Shown here: piece by piece, positions 16,805 to 25,822 of the stretch
Position numbering within the stretch: position 1 is the first letter of the stretch
Layout of the letters: every line of letters begins with the position of its first letter
NCBI RefSeq assembly: GCF_009866805.1
Contig: NZ_SIZW01000041.1
Span: 496,001-560,000 of the forward strand
Length of the DNA: 64,000 nt
DNA from: Schauerella aestuarii
GTDB taxonomy: Bacteria; Pseudomonadota; Gammaproteobacteria; Burkholderiales; Burkholderiaceae_B
Direction of reading: 5' to 3'
Position numbers and translations under genes: made by a program
The notes under the pieces: generated by a model
The model's input: the letters and a program-made list of their open reading frames with translations, nothing else
Database searches by the model: none
Told to the model about the DNA's origin: nothing

Positions 16805-17452
16805 ATGTCATCCGCCGCCGCTTCCTCGACCCCCTCCCCTTCGAACGCCTTGCCCGCCGCCCGACCGCACTCTCTTTTCGAAGATCTCGCTGCCTTGGTC
16901 ATCGGTACCTTGCTGGTTTCGTTCGCGCTGGCGCTCTACAAGCAGTCGGGATTGCTGACGGGCAGCACCGCAGGGCTGGCATTCCTGATCCATTACAAGA
17001 CGCAGTTGCCGTTCGGCGCGACGTTTTTCGTGATCAACATGCCGTTTTACTGGCTCTCCCTGCGGCGTATGGGACTGGCCTTCACCCTCAAGACCATGGC
17101 GGCTGTGGGATTGATTTCGGCCTTTGCCGAGCTGCATTCCCGTTACCTGACCGTGGCGCAGCTGGAGCCGTTCTATGTGGCACCGCTGGGTGGCGTACTG
17201 ATGGGCGTGGGCTTGCTGGTGCTGTTTCGCCACAAGGCGAGTCTGGGCGGCGTCAGCATCCTGTCGGTCTATCTTCAAGAACGTTATGGCTTTGCGGCCG
17301 GAAAATTCCAGATGATCGTGGATCTGTGCATTATGCTTGCGGCTCTGTTCGTCGTAGGCACGCCGGCGTTGATCGCATCGATCGTCGGCGTAACCGCGCT
17401 CAACCTCGTCGTGGCAATGAATCACCGCCCTGGCCGCTATGTCGCGGGATAA
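16805..17452 (+). CDS. YitT family membrane protein
   Basis: The 215-residue integral membrane protein has five or six hydrophobic segments and the YitT (DUF161) motifs: YKQSGLLTGSTAGLAFLIHY, a glycine-rich loop typical of the family, and GGVLMGVGLLVLFRHKASLGGVSIL. YitT proteins are inner-membrane proteins of unknown transport role. I chose ATG 16805 because upstream in-frame codons overlap the terminator at 16709. The CLC gene follows 30 bp downstream and is probably co-transcribed. Confidence 0.9.
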   Translation: MSSAAASSTPSPSNALPAARPHSLFEDLAALVIGTLLVSFALALYKQSGLLTGSTAGLAFLIHYKTQLPFGATFFVINMPFYWLSLRRMGLAFTLKTMAAVGLISAFAELHSRYLTVAQLEPFYVAPLGGVLMGVGLLVLFRHKASLGGVSILSVYLQERYGFAAGKFQMIVDLCIMLAALFVVGTPALIASIVGVTALNLVVAMNHRPGRYVAG

Positions 17453-17482
17453 GCATCGGGCGGCTTCGGCTGCAGGGTGCCC

Positions 17483-19189
17483 ATGTTTCATCGCGAATTA
17501 GCCTGGCTCTACCTCAAGGGATTGTTGCTTGCCGTCGTCTTCGGCGCCGTTGGCGCGTTGGCGGCGGAAGGGTTTCGCCATGGGCTCGAACTCGCCACAC
17601 AGGCCCTGTTCGGCCGCGATTCGGACATCTCCGTCATCATGGGCGATCTGGCGTGGATCGCGAAGCTTGGGGTGCCGGCTGCCGGCGGGCTGCTCGCCGG
17701 ATTGATCCTGGTGTACGCCGACCGCTATCAAAAAGCGCGCGGGTTTGGCGGGGGCGACTATCTCGAAACGATCGACGGCCGCACCGGTGCCATCCCCGCA
17801 GTGCCGTCGCTGCTGCGCTGCCTGTCGTCGTTCTGCTCGATCGTATCGGGCGGGTCGATCGGTAAAGAGGGGGCGATGGTGCAACTCTCGTCCACCGTCG
17901 CTTCGATGTTTGCTCGCCGCATCGACTGGCTGCGCGGCGAGCGTTTTCAAATGACAATCGCCGTGGCGGCCACCGGTGGGCTGGCTGCCGTTTATCACAC
18001 GCCGCTGGCGGCGGCGATTTTCATCGCCGAAATCGCCTTCGGCGGCATCGAGTTCCGGCGTCTGGCGCTGTTGTTCACGGCCGCCGTGGTCGCGACCTGG
18101 ATCGTGTCGGCCATGGGCCAGTTCACGCCCACTTATCCTTTGCCGATCCATGCCTTCGATCTGGATGCGTCGGCATTGGCCGTCACGATCGTCGTTGGCG
18201 TGGTGGCGGGATTGGGCGGCGCCTTGATGCTGGCCGCCATCCGGTCGGGCAAGAGCCTGTTTGCGCTGGTGCCGGGCGGCGTCGTGGCGCGTATGACGTT
18301 GGGCGGATTGATCGTAGGCGGCATCATTTGCGTGGCGCCCGAGGTGGCCGGCAACGGCTTCTTCCCCATCACCCAATTGCTGGGCGGCGACATGCTGACC
18401 ACGGCAGTGCTCGCCCTGCTCGGCTTGAAGATCATCGCCACGGCAGCCACCGTGGGGGCGGGCGCGGTGGGCGGCTTGTTTACGCCCGCATTATTGATCG
18501 GCGCGCTCAGCGGCATGAGTTGCATCGCGGGCCTCAATGCGTTGTTCGGCACGGACCACAGCCCCGTGTTGTTTGCGGTGGTGGGCATGGCAGCAGCCTT
18601 GGCTGCCACCACACAAGCGCCGTTGATGTCGACGTTGATGGTGTTTGAAATGACGCAAGAGCCCTTGCTGATTTTCCCCATCATGCTGGCCACCGTGGTC
18701 GCCTATGGCACGGCCAACGTGGTGGGGCAGCCGGGCACGTATGCCATCATCGATCGGCACCGCCTGAGGTTCGCCAGCCGCAGCCGTTTGTATGAGCTCA
18801 CCGCCAGCGCCGCCATGCGGCCGCTCGACCGCTACGTGCTCGACACCGCCACGCTGCAAGAAGCCTGGGATGTCGGGCACGAGGCCAAGAACCGCTTCGT
18901 ATTTGTATTGAATGCCGATCATGCGTTCGTGGGCGCGGTCTGGATGCACGACATCGTCGACGAGATGGCGCGCGGTGAAAGCGATGGCACACCGCGTACC
19001 TTGCCGTCGCTGATCAGCCCCGAATTTCCCACGCTGTTTGCAAGCGACCGTCTCGTGGATATCTGGGAGAAAGTGGTGGCGTCCCCCGCGGAACGGTTGC
19101 CCGTGCTCGCCGACGGCACGAGCAAACGCGTGATGGGTGTGCTGCCCAAGAGTGTGGTGCTGGAACAGGCACGCCGCGCGTTTGTGTGA
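17483..19189 (+). CDS. CLC family chloride channel/antiporter with C-terminal regulatory region
   Basis: This 568-residue protein has about ten membrane helices. It carries the CLC anion-path motif GSIGKEGAMVQLSS with the gating glutamate (GKEG) and GGLFTPALLIGALSG. The first motif, usually GSGIP, reads GFGGGDYLE, which suggests a ClcB-like subgroup. The last ~140 residues (from SAAMRPLDRYVLDT) look like a CBS-type pair that could bind nucleotides. An in-frame GTG at 17477 is a possible alternative start. It probably moves chloride across the inner membrane, perhaps in exchange for protons. Confidence 0.92.
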   Translation: MFHRELAWLYLKGLLLAVVFGAVGALAAEGFRHGLELATQALFGRDSDISVIMGDLAWIAKLGVPAAGGLLAGLILVYADRYQKARGFGGGDYLETIDGRTGAIPAVPSLLRCLSSFCSIVSGGSIGKEGAMVQLSSTVASMFARRIDWLRGERFQMTIAVAATGGLAAVYHTPLAAAIFIAEIAFGGIEFRRLALLFTAAVVATWIVSAMGQFTPTYPLPIHAFDLDASALAVTIVVGVVAGLGGALMLAAIRSGKSLFALVPGGVVARMTLGGLIVGGIICVAPEVAGNGFFPITQLLGGDMLTTAVLALLGLKIIATAATVGAGAVGGLFTPALLIGALSGMSCIAGLNALFGTDHSPVLFAVVGMAAALAATTQAPLMSTLMVFEMTQEPLLIFPIMLATVVAYGTANVVGQPGTYAIIDRHRLRFASRSRLYELTASAAMRPLDRYVLDTATLQEAWDVGHEAKNRFVFVLNADHAFVGAVWMHDIVDEMARGESDGTPRTLPSLISPEFPTLFASDRLVDIWEKVVASPAERLPVLADGTSKRVMGVLPKSVVLEQARRAFV

Positions 19190-19243
19190 CGTGCGCGCGG
19201 CATGAACGTCGATCAAGCGTTGCCCGGTTGCCGGTGAACAGAT

Positions 19244-20368
19244 TCAGGCCAACCCGTCCGCTGTTTCCATGACGCGCACGCGTTCGCGTGGCGCCGCGGT
19301 GTCGTCGGGACGATCGAGTTCGGCGCGCAGCCGCGGCAGGCTGTCGGGATAACGTGCGGCGATGAACGCGATCATCCGCTCCCGAATGTGGCAGCGCAGA
19401 TCGAAGGCCGTACCCGAATCGCGCGCGCTTACCAGCAGACGAACCTGCATGGCCCGATCGGTGGCATCCGTGACGTGCAGGACGCACACGCGCTTATCCC
19501 AGAGCTCGCAGGCTTTGCACAGGCGTTCGAACTCGGCGCGTACAGCATCCACCGGCACGCCGAAATCCAGCCACAAAAAGACGGTACCCAGGATGGTGGA
19601 CGATTGATGCGTCCAGTTTTCGAACGGGTTCTCGATAAACCATTGCAGCGGCACGATCATCCGGCGCTCGTCCCAGATGCGAACGACCACGAAGGTACCG
19701 GTGATTTCTTCCACCCGGCCCCATTCACCATTGACGATCAACACGTCGTCGATACGGATCGGTTGTGAAAAAGCAATCTGCAAGCCGGCGATGAAATTGC
19801 CGAGCACGGGGCGCGCAGCGATACCGGCGACCAGCCCGGCCACGCCGGCCGAAGCCAGCAGGCTGGCGCCGAATTGCCGCGCGCCGGGCAGCGTGAGCAA
19901 CACGAAAGCGAAGCCCAGCAAACCGGCGATGAAGTAGGCGCTGCGGGCCAGCACCCGCGTCTGCGTGAGGATGCGCCGCGCTTTCAGGTTGTCGGATACA
20001 TCGAAGGGATTTTGCGCGATGATGGTTTCGCTGATCGACTGAATGCAGCGGATGGCCAGCCACGTGAGCGCCAGAATCAGCGATACCGTCACCCCATAGG
20101 AAATCGGGGTCAGGTAGGGCACGCCGGACGGCGCACCGGAGAGCACGACGCGCCAGGCGAAGAGCACGAGGCACATCCGGCTGGCGCCGAACGCAACGGT
20201 GGTCGCGTGCGTGGTGAACGGGCGCCGGCGTGCGATGCGTCGCAGCAGCGCGATGCCCACGCGATGCAGCATGACCGCCAGCAGCGTGGCGGCCAGTCCG
20301 AAGCCTAGAATGAACATCCAGGCGCGGAGCGGGTCGCGAACCGCTTCGGGAAGAAAACTAAAATCCAT
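19244..20368 (-). CDS. MscS family mechanosensitive ion channel
   Basis: The 374-residue protein has four to five N-terminal hydrophobic segments and then the MscS pore helix and beta domain. The pore region is LLASAGVAGLVAGIAARPVLGNFIAG, followed by AFSQPIRIDDVLIVNGEWGRVEEI and VPLQWFIENPFENWT. The layout is that of the small MscS/YnaI-like channels that release solutes on osmotic downshock. The C-terminal ~30 residues are charged. It is convergent with the CLC gene and stands alone. Confidence 0.93.
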   Translation of the reverse strand: MDFSFLPEAVRDPLRAWMFILGFGLAATLLAVMLHRVGIALLRRIARRRPFTTHATTVAFGASRMCLVLFAWRVVLSGAPSGVPYLTPISYGVTVSLILALTWLAIRCIQSISETIIAQNPFDVSDNLKARRILTQTRVLARSAYFIAGLLGFAFVLLTLPGARQFGASLLASAGVAGLVAGIAARPVLGNFIAGLQIAFSQPIRIDDVLIVNGEWGRVEEITGTFVVVRIWDERRMIVPLQWFIENPFENWTHQSSTILGTVFLWLDFGVPVDAVRAEFERLCKACELWDKRVCVLHVTDATDRAMQVRLLVSARDSGTAFDLRCHIRERMIAFIAARYPDSLPRLRAELDRPDDTAAPRERVRVMETADGLA

Positions 20369-20657
20369 ATCGGGAGTCGTATACGGGCTTTAATAGACCG
20401 AGGATACCTAACAATGCGCGCTGCCGGGGGTATAAATGCCGCAATGCAGCAAAGAGTTACGGTTAACCGATTGTGCAGGCGTGATCCAAGTGCGGGCCGA
20501 CGAAACGGCGGTGCCGGATCAGTCGAACGCTCAAGGCGAACTGAGCGGGCAGGGATGAATCGCTTGCTTATGCACGAGCCGGGCACATCAGGCTGATCGA
20601 TTGTGTACCGACGAACCGGATGCGCAGGAATGAGTCGAACAGAAAGAGGGAGATGCA

Positions 20658-21500
20658 ATGCACGCTCAAGATGACATGCGAATCCGACTATTGATCATCG
20701 ATCCGCAAAACGACTTTTGCGACACGCCCGCTGGGTTGTTGCCTGAAGGTGAGACACCTGCGCTTGCCGTACCCGGTGCCCATCAGGACATGGTGCGCCT
20801 GGCAGCGTTGCTGCATCGCTGTGGCGCGCACATCGATGCAGTGGCGGTCACTCACGATACGCACGATCGTCTTCACATCGCGCATCCTACCTACTGGCGC
20901 GATGGCGCAGGCGCAGCCGTAACGCCCTTCACGCCCATTACTGCGCAGGATCTGCGCGAGCAGCGGTTCGCGACCGCCGATCCCGACGAGCATCACTACG
21001 CCCTGGGCTACTTGGACACCCTTGAAGCGCAATCGCGCTATTCGCTGATGGTGTGGCCCGAGCATTGCATCGACGGCACGTGGGGCCACGCTGTGCATCC
21101 CGCCGTGGCGGCGGCATGCGCGCAATGGATCCATACCACCGGTAAATCCGTACTCGACATTTACAAGGGCAGCAATCCGCGCACGGAACATTACAGCGCG
21201 GTGCGCGCCGAGGTGCCGCATCCCGACGACCCCGGCACGCATACGAACACGTCGCTGCTCGAATGGACGGACGACGCCGACGTGCTGTGGGTGGCGGGCG
21301 AAGCCGCGAGCCACTGCGTGCGCGCCACGCTGGACGATGTGCTGGCCCATCGCGGTGACCTGCACGCGCGGCCGGTGGTCGTGATCGGCGATTGCATGGC
21401 GCCGGTGGCGGGGTTCGAGGCGCTGTATGCCCGATATCGCGCTGAGGCGATTGAGCGCGGGGTGCAGTGGCACGACAGTACGTCGTTGATGGTGGCTTAG
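20658..21500 (+). CDS. Isochorismatase-like cysteine hydrolase (nicotinamidase-related)
   Basis: The 280-residue protein has the cysteine hydrolase triad pattern: the N-terminal aspartate in LLIIDPQNDFC, a lysine in the SVLDIYKGSNP region and the nucleophile Cys in VAGEAASHCVRATL. At 280 residues it is longer than PncA (about 210), with insertions such as TADPDEHHYALGYLDT. Substrates of this superfamily include nicotinamide, isochorismate and N-carbamoyl amines. The start is preceded by AGAGGGAG. The 289 bp upstream region contains no convincing gene. Confidence 0.87.
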   Translation: MHAQDDMRIRLLIIDPQNDFCDTPAGLLPEGETPALAVPGAHQDMVRLAALLHRCGAHIDAVAVTHDTHDRLHIAHPTYWRDGAGAAVTPFTPITAQDLREQRFATADPDEHHYALGYLDTLEAQSRYSLMVWPEHCIDGTWGHAVHPAVAAACAQWIHTTGKSVLDIYKGSNPRTEHYSAVRAEVPHPDDPGTHTNTSLLEWTDDADVLWVAGEAASHCVRATLDDVLAHRGDLHARPVVVIGDCMAPVAGFEALYARYRAEAIERGVQWHDSTSLMVA

Positions 21501-21580
21501 GCGGGGGATGCCGCGTCAGCCCCAATCGCACACTGTGCCGACGGGGTCGATACGGTGCTGCGCCGCGTGCGGCGTATCGC

Positions 21581-22456
21581 TTACACCCGCTCGGCGTATG
21601 CGCTACGGGCGCCATCCAGCAGCGCCTGCACCAGGCGATTGTCCTGATCCGCCAGCCGGCAGGCAAAGGCGATCTGTCGTGATGGGCCGTGTTTGCCCAA
21701 AGGCAAGACGCGCACCGGATGCACCTGCAATACGCCGGGGCCGGGGTCCGGCAGCACCGAAACCCCCAGTCCTTCGGACACCATGGCCGTCAAGGCTGCC
21801 AGCGACTGCACGTCAATGCGGGAGCGCGCCTCGGGGGCGTGTTTGGCCACATAACGTGCGGCAATCCGCCCGCCTACGGTACTGCGGTCGAACCGGATCC
21901 ATTCATAGGCGGCAAAGCACTCTGCCAGGGTACCTGTGCGCGCGGCCAGCGGGGCGATGCCAATGAGTTTTTCCTTCGCCAGCGGGGTCCACGAGAGCCG
22001 GCGCGAGCCGCCGGTCTCAGGTTGCGTGATGATCGCGGCATCGATCTCGCCGCGATTGAGTTGATCCACGAGTTCGCTCACGCGTCCTCGCACCGGCCGG
22101 ACGTCAAGTTGCGGATAGCGTGCGGCAACGCAGCGCAGCAACGCCGGCATCAGACTCACCTGCAGCGGTTCGATCGTACCCAGCCGCACGCGCCCGGCCA
22201 ACGCCGGCGAATGGCGGCGCCGCAAGCCATCCAGGCGCTGCAGCGTTTCCTGCACGGCATCGTTCACTTCGCGGGCGAACGCCGTGGGTCGCGCAGAGAG
22301 TGATGAACGATCGAAGAGCGGTTGGCCGAAGTAGGCCTCCATGTGCTTCATCTGCAGGCTGACGGCACTCGGGCTCAGATTCATCTCCGTTGCCGCTGCC
22401 GCGAAGCTCCCGCAGCGCAGCACGGCATTCAATGTTCCGAAGGCTTCCAGCTTCAT
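21581..22456 (-). CDS. LysR family transcriptional regulator
   Basis: The 291-residue regulator has the LysR HTH (LNAVLRCGSFAAAATEMNLSPSAVSLQMKHMEAYFGQPLFDRS, read as consecutive segments) and an effector domain with AAIITQPETGGSRRLSW. It is divergent from the Bug receptor gene at 22592, its likely target with the CoA-lyase and CoA-transferase. It is clearly paralogous to the LysR at 49417: both share the MKL.xF..L.AVL start, the PSAVSxQMK helix and the TQPETGGS/AQPETGGS motif. Confidence 0.93.
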   Translation of the reverse strand: MKLEAFGTLNAVLRCGSFAAAATEMNLSPSAVSLQMKHMEAYFGQPLFDRSSLSARPTAFAREVNDAVQETLQRLDGLRRRHSPALAGRVRLGTIEPLQVSLMPALLRCVAARYPQLDVRPVRGRVSELVDQLNRGEIDAAIITQPETGGSRRLSWTPLAKEKLIGIAPLAARTGTLAECFAAYEWIRFDRSTVGGRIAARYVAKHAPEARSRIDVQSLAALTAMVSEGLGVSVLPDPGPGVLQVHPVRVLPLGKHGPSRQIAFACRLADQDNRLVQALLDGARSAYAERV

Positions 22457-22507
22457 GAGGTTTTCTCATCAAAGACTACACATAACCTCGCTTTATATCA
22501 TCGGCGC

Positions 22508-22529
22508 GGTGCACTAGCATCACTGCACC
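22508..22529. promoter_or_regulatory. Inverted repeat, candidate LysR operator
   Basis: GGTGCA at 22508-22513 and TGCACC at 22524-22529 form a perfect inverted repeat with a 10 bp spacer. It lies in the divergent region between LysR (22456) and the Bug receptor gene (22592). The size and dyad suit a LysR recognition site. Confidence 0.45.
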
Positions 22530-22591
22530 ATAACGACATCTCCCGCGCCGCATTGCCTACCCGCATCGGACCCGGGACACGGAGACAGACG

Positions 22592-23584
22592 ATGAATAAA
22601 ACCTTTGCATGGTTGCGCGCCGCCACAGTTGTCGCGATCGCCGGTGCGTGCGCCGGGGTAGCCCAGGCGGCCGATACGGCACCTGCCAAAGTGACGATCC
22701 CGCAAGCGATGACGATCGTAGTTCCCTTCCCGCCGGGCGGCAGCAACGACGTCTTAGCGCGCGTGCTGGCCGAGCGGTTGTCGGCCAAGCTGGGCAACAC
22801 CATCATCATCGAAAACCGTCCGGGTGCAGGCGGCGCCATCGGTGCGGAGTTCGTCGCGCGTGCGCCCAAGGATGGCTCGGTGCTGATGCTGTCGTCCTCG
22901 ACCTTTACCACCAATGCCGCCGTGCAGCCGGCGCTCAAGTACAACGTCAACGACAGCTTTGACGCGATCGCGATGCTGGCCACGAGCCCGATGGCGCTGG
23001 TGGTGGGCAAGGACAGCACCTACACCGATGTCAAAACCTTGCTTGCCGACGGCCGCAAGGAGAAAGGCAAGCTCAACTACGGTTCGGCCGGTCTGGGTTC
23101 GGTCAATCAGATGGCGGCGGAAATTCTGGCGGGGGGCGAAAAGTCGACCTATACACATGTGCCCTACAAGGGCATGTCGCAAGCCTTGAACGATCTGGCC
23201 GGCGGCCGGGTTGACTTCGTGATCGGCAGCTTTGCGTCGATCTCGTCGATGCTCAAGGGCAATCGCTTGCGCGTGCTGGCCGTGACGTCACCGCAACGTT
23301 CGCCGTTCTATCCCGATATTCCCACCATTGCCGAAGTGCAGCCCGGCTACTCGGTTGAGTTGTGGTGGGGCGTGCTGGCGCCTGCTGGCGTGCCTGCCCC
23401 GCTCGTCGAGCGTGTGAATGCCGAGGTCCGCTCGATCGTCAGTGAAGAGAAGATGAAAGAAATGTTCGCGCAGGAAAGTGCCACGCCTGCGGCGCTCTCG
23501 GTGGCCCAGTTCGAGCAACTGGTAGCCTCCGATGCTGCAAAATGGAAGCAGGTCGCGCAAGAGCGCAACATCGTCGCCGAATAA
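22592..23584 (+). CDS. Bug family tripartite tricarboxylate transporter substrate-binding protein
   Basis: The 330-residue periplasmic receptor has a signal peptide ending near VAQAAD. It has Bug hallmarks: MTIVVPFPPGGSNDVLARVLAERLSAKLG, read as two motifs, and ENRPGAGGAIGAEFVARA, which bind carboxylates of dicarboxylic or aromatic acids. No TctA/TctB membrane genes are nearby, so it must share a transporter or act as a sensor. It is followed by a CoA-ester lyase and a CoA-transferase, suggesting an organic acid ligand that is then activated to a CoA ester. Confidence 0.94.
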   Translation: MNKTFAWLRAATVVAIAGACAGVAQAADTAPAKVTIPQAMTIVVPFPPGGSNDVLARVLAERLSAKLGNTIIIENRPGAGGAIGAEFVARAPKDGSVLMLSSSTFTTNAAVQPALKYNVNDSFDAIAMLATSPMALVVGKDSTYTDVKTLLADGRKEKGKLNYGSAGLGSVNQMAAEILAGGEKSTYTHVPYKGMSQALNDLAGGRVDFVIGSFASISSMLKGNRLRVLAVTSPQRSPFYPDIPTIAEVQPGYSVELWWGVLAPAGVPAPLVERVNAEVRSIVSEEKMKEMFAQESATPAALSVAQFEQLVASDAAKWKQVAQERNIVAE

Positions 23585-23656
23585 CCCAGGCGTGAAGGAG
23601 CGATCGGGGCGTGCCGTGCCTGCGGATCGCCCCGCCGCCGAACCAAAGGACACCCG

Positions 23657-24526
23657 ATGCGAAGCAAACTATTCGTGCCCGGCTCGCGCCCGGAGCTTTT
23701 TCCCAAGGCCCTGGCCAGTGTTGCCGACGGCCTGTCGTTCGATCTCGAAGATTCGGTCACCGAGCCGCGCAAGGACGAGGCGCGCGCCACGCTGCGCGCG
23801 TTCCTGCTGTCTGATGCCGCACAGGTGGCGCATGGCAAGACCGTCATCGTGCGCGTGAATGCGTTGGATACGCCGCACTTTGCGGCCGATGTGGCGGCGG
23901 TCACGCAGCCGGGCGTGCATCTGATCAACGTGCCCAAGGTCGAAACGCCGGAGGATGTGTTGCAGGCGGCGCAGGCCGTCGAGGCGGCCGAACGCGCCAA
24001 TGGCGCTACGGTGCCGGTCAAGCTGCTGCTCAATATCGAATCGCCCCGCGCCTTTCGCGCTGCGGCCAGCCTGGCTTGCGCGCACGAGCGCGTTGCCGGA
24101 TTGCAGTTGGGCCTGGGCGACTTGTTCGAGCCGTTGGGCATCGATCGCCGCGCCATTGCCGCCATCGATCAGGCGATGTTTCAGATTCGCATGGCGGCGG
24201 GTGAGGGAGGCGTCTTTGCCTACGATTCGGCCTTTGCGAATATCGCGGACGTCGAGGGCTTCCGCGCCGAAGCCGCGCAGGCGCGACGCCTGGGATTCCT
24301 GGGCAAGAGCTGCATTCATCCGAGTCAGGTCGCGTTGGCCAACGAGGCGTTTCGGCCCACCGACGACGAGATCGCGCATGCCGTCAAAGTGGTGGCCGCC
24401 GCGCGCGAAGCCGATGCCGAAGGCCGTGGCGCCTATGTGGTGGACGGCAAGATGATCGATGGCCCGTTCGTGCGCCGCGCCGAACGCATTGTGGCGACGG
24501 CACGTCAGTTGGGGCTGGTGGCATGA
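23657..24526 (+). CDS. CoA ester lyase (HpcH/HpaI aldolase, CitE-like)
   Basis: The 289-residue TIM-barrel protein starts MRSKLFVPGSRPELFPKAL and contains SFDLEDSVTEPRKDEAR, the CitE-like acidic metal/substrate motif, with VRVNALDTP and LNIESPRAF further along. It resembles citrate lyase beta, malyl-CoA and citramalyl-CoA lyases, which cleave a 3-hydroxyacyl-CoA to acetyl-CoA and a 2-oxo acid. Its stop overlaps the next gene by 4 bp (ATGA), so it is coupled to the CoA-transferase that may form its substrate. Confidence 0.9.
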   Translation: MRSKLFVPGSRPELFPKALASVADGLSFDLEDSVTEPRKDEARATLRAFLLSDAAQVAHGKTVIVRVNALDTPHFAADVAAVTQPGVHLINVPKVETPEDVLQAAQAVEAAERANGATVPVKLLLNIESPRAFRAAASLACAHERVAGLQLGLGDLFEPLGIDRRAIAAIDQAMFQIRMAAGEGGVFAYDSAFANIADVEGFRAEAAQARRLGFLGKSCIHPSQVALANEAFRPTDDEIAHAVKVVAAAREADAEGRGAYVVDGKMIDGPFVRRAERIVATARQLGLVA

Positions 24527-25758
24527 ACGACACCGTCCTATCCCCACAGACCGCCGCCAGTGCGGCAGACCCCCGCACGGCGTCCCGCACGGGTCCGTTG
24601 AGCGGCATTCGCGTGCTCGATCTGAGCGCTTATATCGCCGGCCCCTATGGATGCACGCTGCTTGCCGACCAGGGCGCAGAGATCGTCAAGATCGAGCCAC
24701 CGGTGGGCGATAACCTGCGCAAGTATCCGTCGACGCTCGATACCGAAAGCCGCGCGTTTCTGGGCGTGAACCGCAGCAAGCGCGGCATCGCGCTCGATCT
24801 CAAGCAGCCCGATGCATTGGACATCCTGAAGGATCTCGTGCGCACGGCCGACGTGCTGGTGCATAATTTTCGGCCGACGGTGCCGCCGCGCCTGGGCATT
24901 GGCTACGAGCAGTTGCGCGAGATCAATCCGCGTCTGGTGTATTGCGCCGTCAGTGGCTATGGCGATACCGGGCCGCTCAAAGACAAAGCCGGCTACGACC
25001 AGGTGCTGCAGACGATGACGGGCATGTGCGCGATGCAGGGCAAGGCCGGTGGCGCGCCCGAGATCCTGTACGGCTCGATCGTGGACTATTACGCCTCGGC
25101 GCTATTGGCCAGCGGCGTCGCCTCGGCGCTGTATGAACGCGAAAAGAGTGGCGAAGGCCAGTATGTGGGCATCTCGCTGATGCGCAGTGCGTTGGCCCTG
25201 CAGTCGGCGCGGTTGATCTGGGCGGACGCCGAACCGCGTGAAGTGGGTCGCGACATGCGCTCAGGCGGGATCACCGGCATCCATCCCACGCGCGAGGGTT
25301 ATCTGTACATTTCGGCCAATACGCCGCATTTCTGGGCGGCGCTGTGCGAACGCACGGGCTTGCAGGCGTTGGCCACCGATTCGCGTTACGACTCGGTGCG
25401 CAAGCGTGCGCAGCATCATGCCGAGATCGTGCCGCAGTTGCATGCGGCGTTGGCTGCGCGATCGGCGCTCGAGTGGGAGCAGCTGTTTGGCGAAGCGGTG
25501 CCGTGCGCCGCGGCGCGTACCGTGGAGGATATGTTCGATTTTCCGCAGGTGCTGGCCGAAGGCATGGTGGCCGAGTACGACCACCCCGTGGTGGGCCGTT
25601 ATCGTGGTTTTGCCGAGCCGATCCGCTACGGCCGCACGCCGGGCTCGGCGCCGTATGCTGCGCCGGTGTTCGGGCAGGATACGGATGCGGTGTTGGCGGA
25701 GTGTGGACTGTCGGCCGAGCAGATCGCGGCGCTCAGGGCGCGGGGTGTGGTGCTGTAG
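24523..25758 (+). CDS. CaiB/BaiF CoA-transferase (class III)
   Basis: The 411-residue protein has class III CoA-transferase features: GIRVLDLSAYIAGPYGCTLLADQGAEIVKIE (in segments), NRSKRGIALDLK and the catalytic aspartate in ILYGSIVDYYASALLA. These enzymes move CoA between carboxylic acids through a mixed anhydride on the Asp. Here it probably activates an acid imported with the Bug receptor, giving the CoA ester cleaved by the lyase at 23657. Succinyl-CoA:itaconate or citramalate-type chemistry is one possibility but is not proven. Confidence 0.92.
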   Translation: MNDTVLSPQTAASAADPRTASRTGPLSGIRVLDLSAYIAGPYGCTLLADQGAEIVKIEPPVGDNLRKYPSTLDTESRAFLGVNRSKRGIALDLKQPDALDILKDLVRTADVLVHNFRPTVPPRLGIGYEQLREINPRLVYCAVSGYGDTGPLKDKAGYDQVLQTMTGMCAMQGKAGGAPEILYGSIVDYYASALLASGVASALYEREKSGEGQYVGISLMRSALALQSARLIWADAEPREVGRDMRSGGITGIHPTREGYLYISANTPHFWAALCERTGLQALATDSRYDSVRKRAQHHAEIVPQLHAALAARSALEWEQLFGEAVPCAAARTVEDMFDFPQVLAEGMVAEYDHPVVGRYRGFAEPIRYGRTPGSAPYAAPVFGQDTDAVLAECGLSAEQIAALRARGVVL

Positions 25759-25822
25759 GTTGGAAGCGGTGGGCTTATGGCATCAAGCCGTGGGTGAGGG
25801 CGTAGGCACGCAGCGCGTCGCC

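Noticed and set aside
25759-25822. Possible terminator between convergent CoA-transferase and cupin genes
   Set aside because: Pairing of GTGAGGGCG with CGCCTCAC is imperfect and a proper T-tract is missing.
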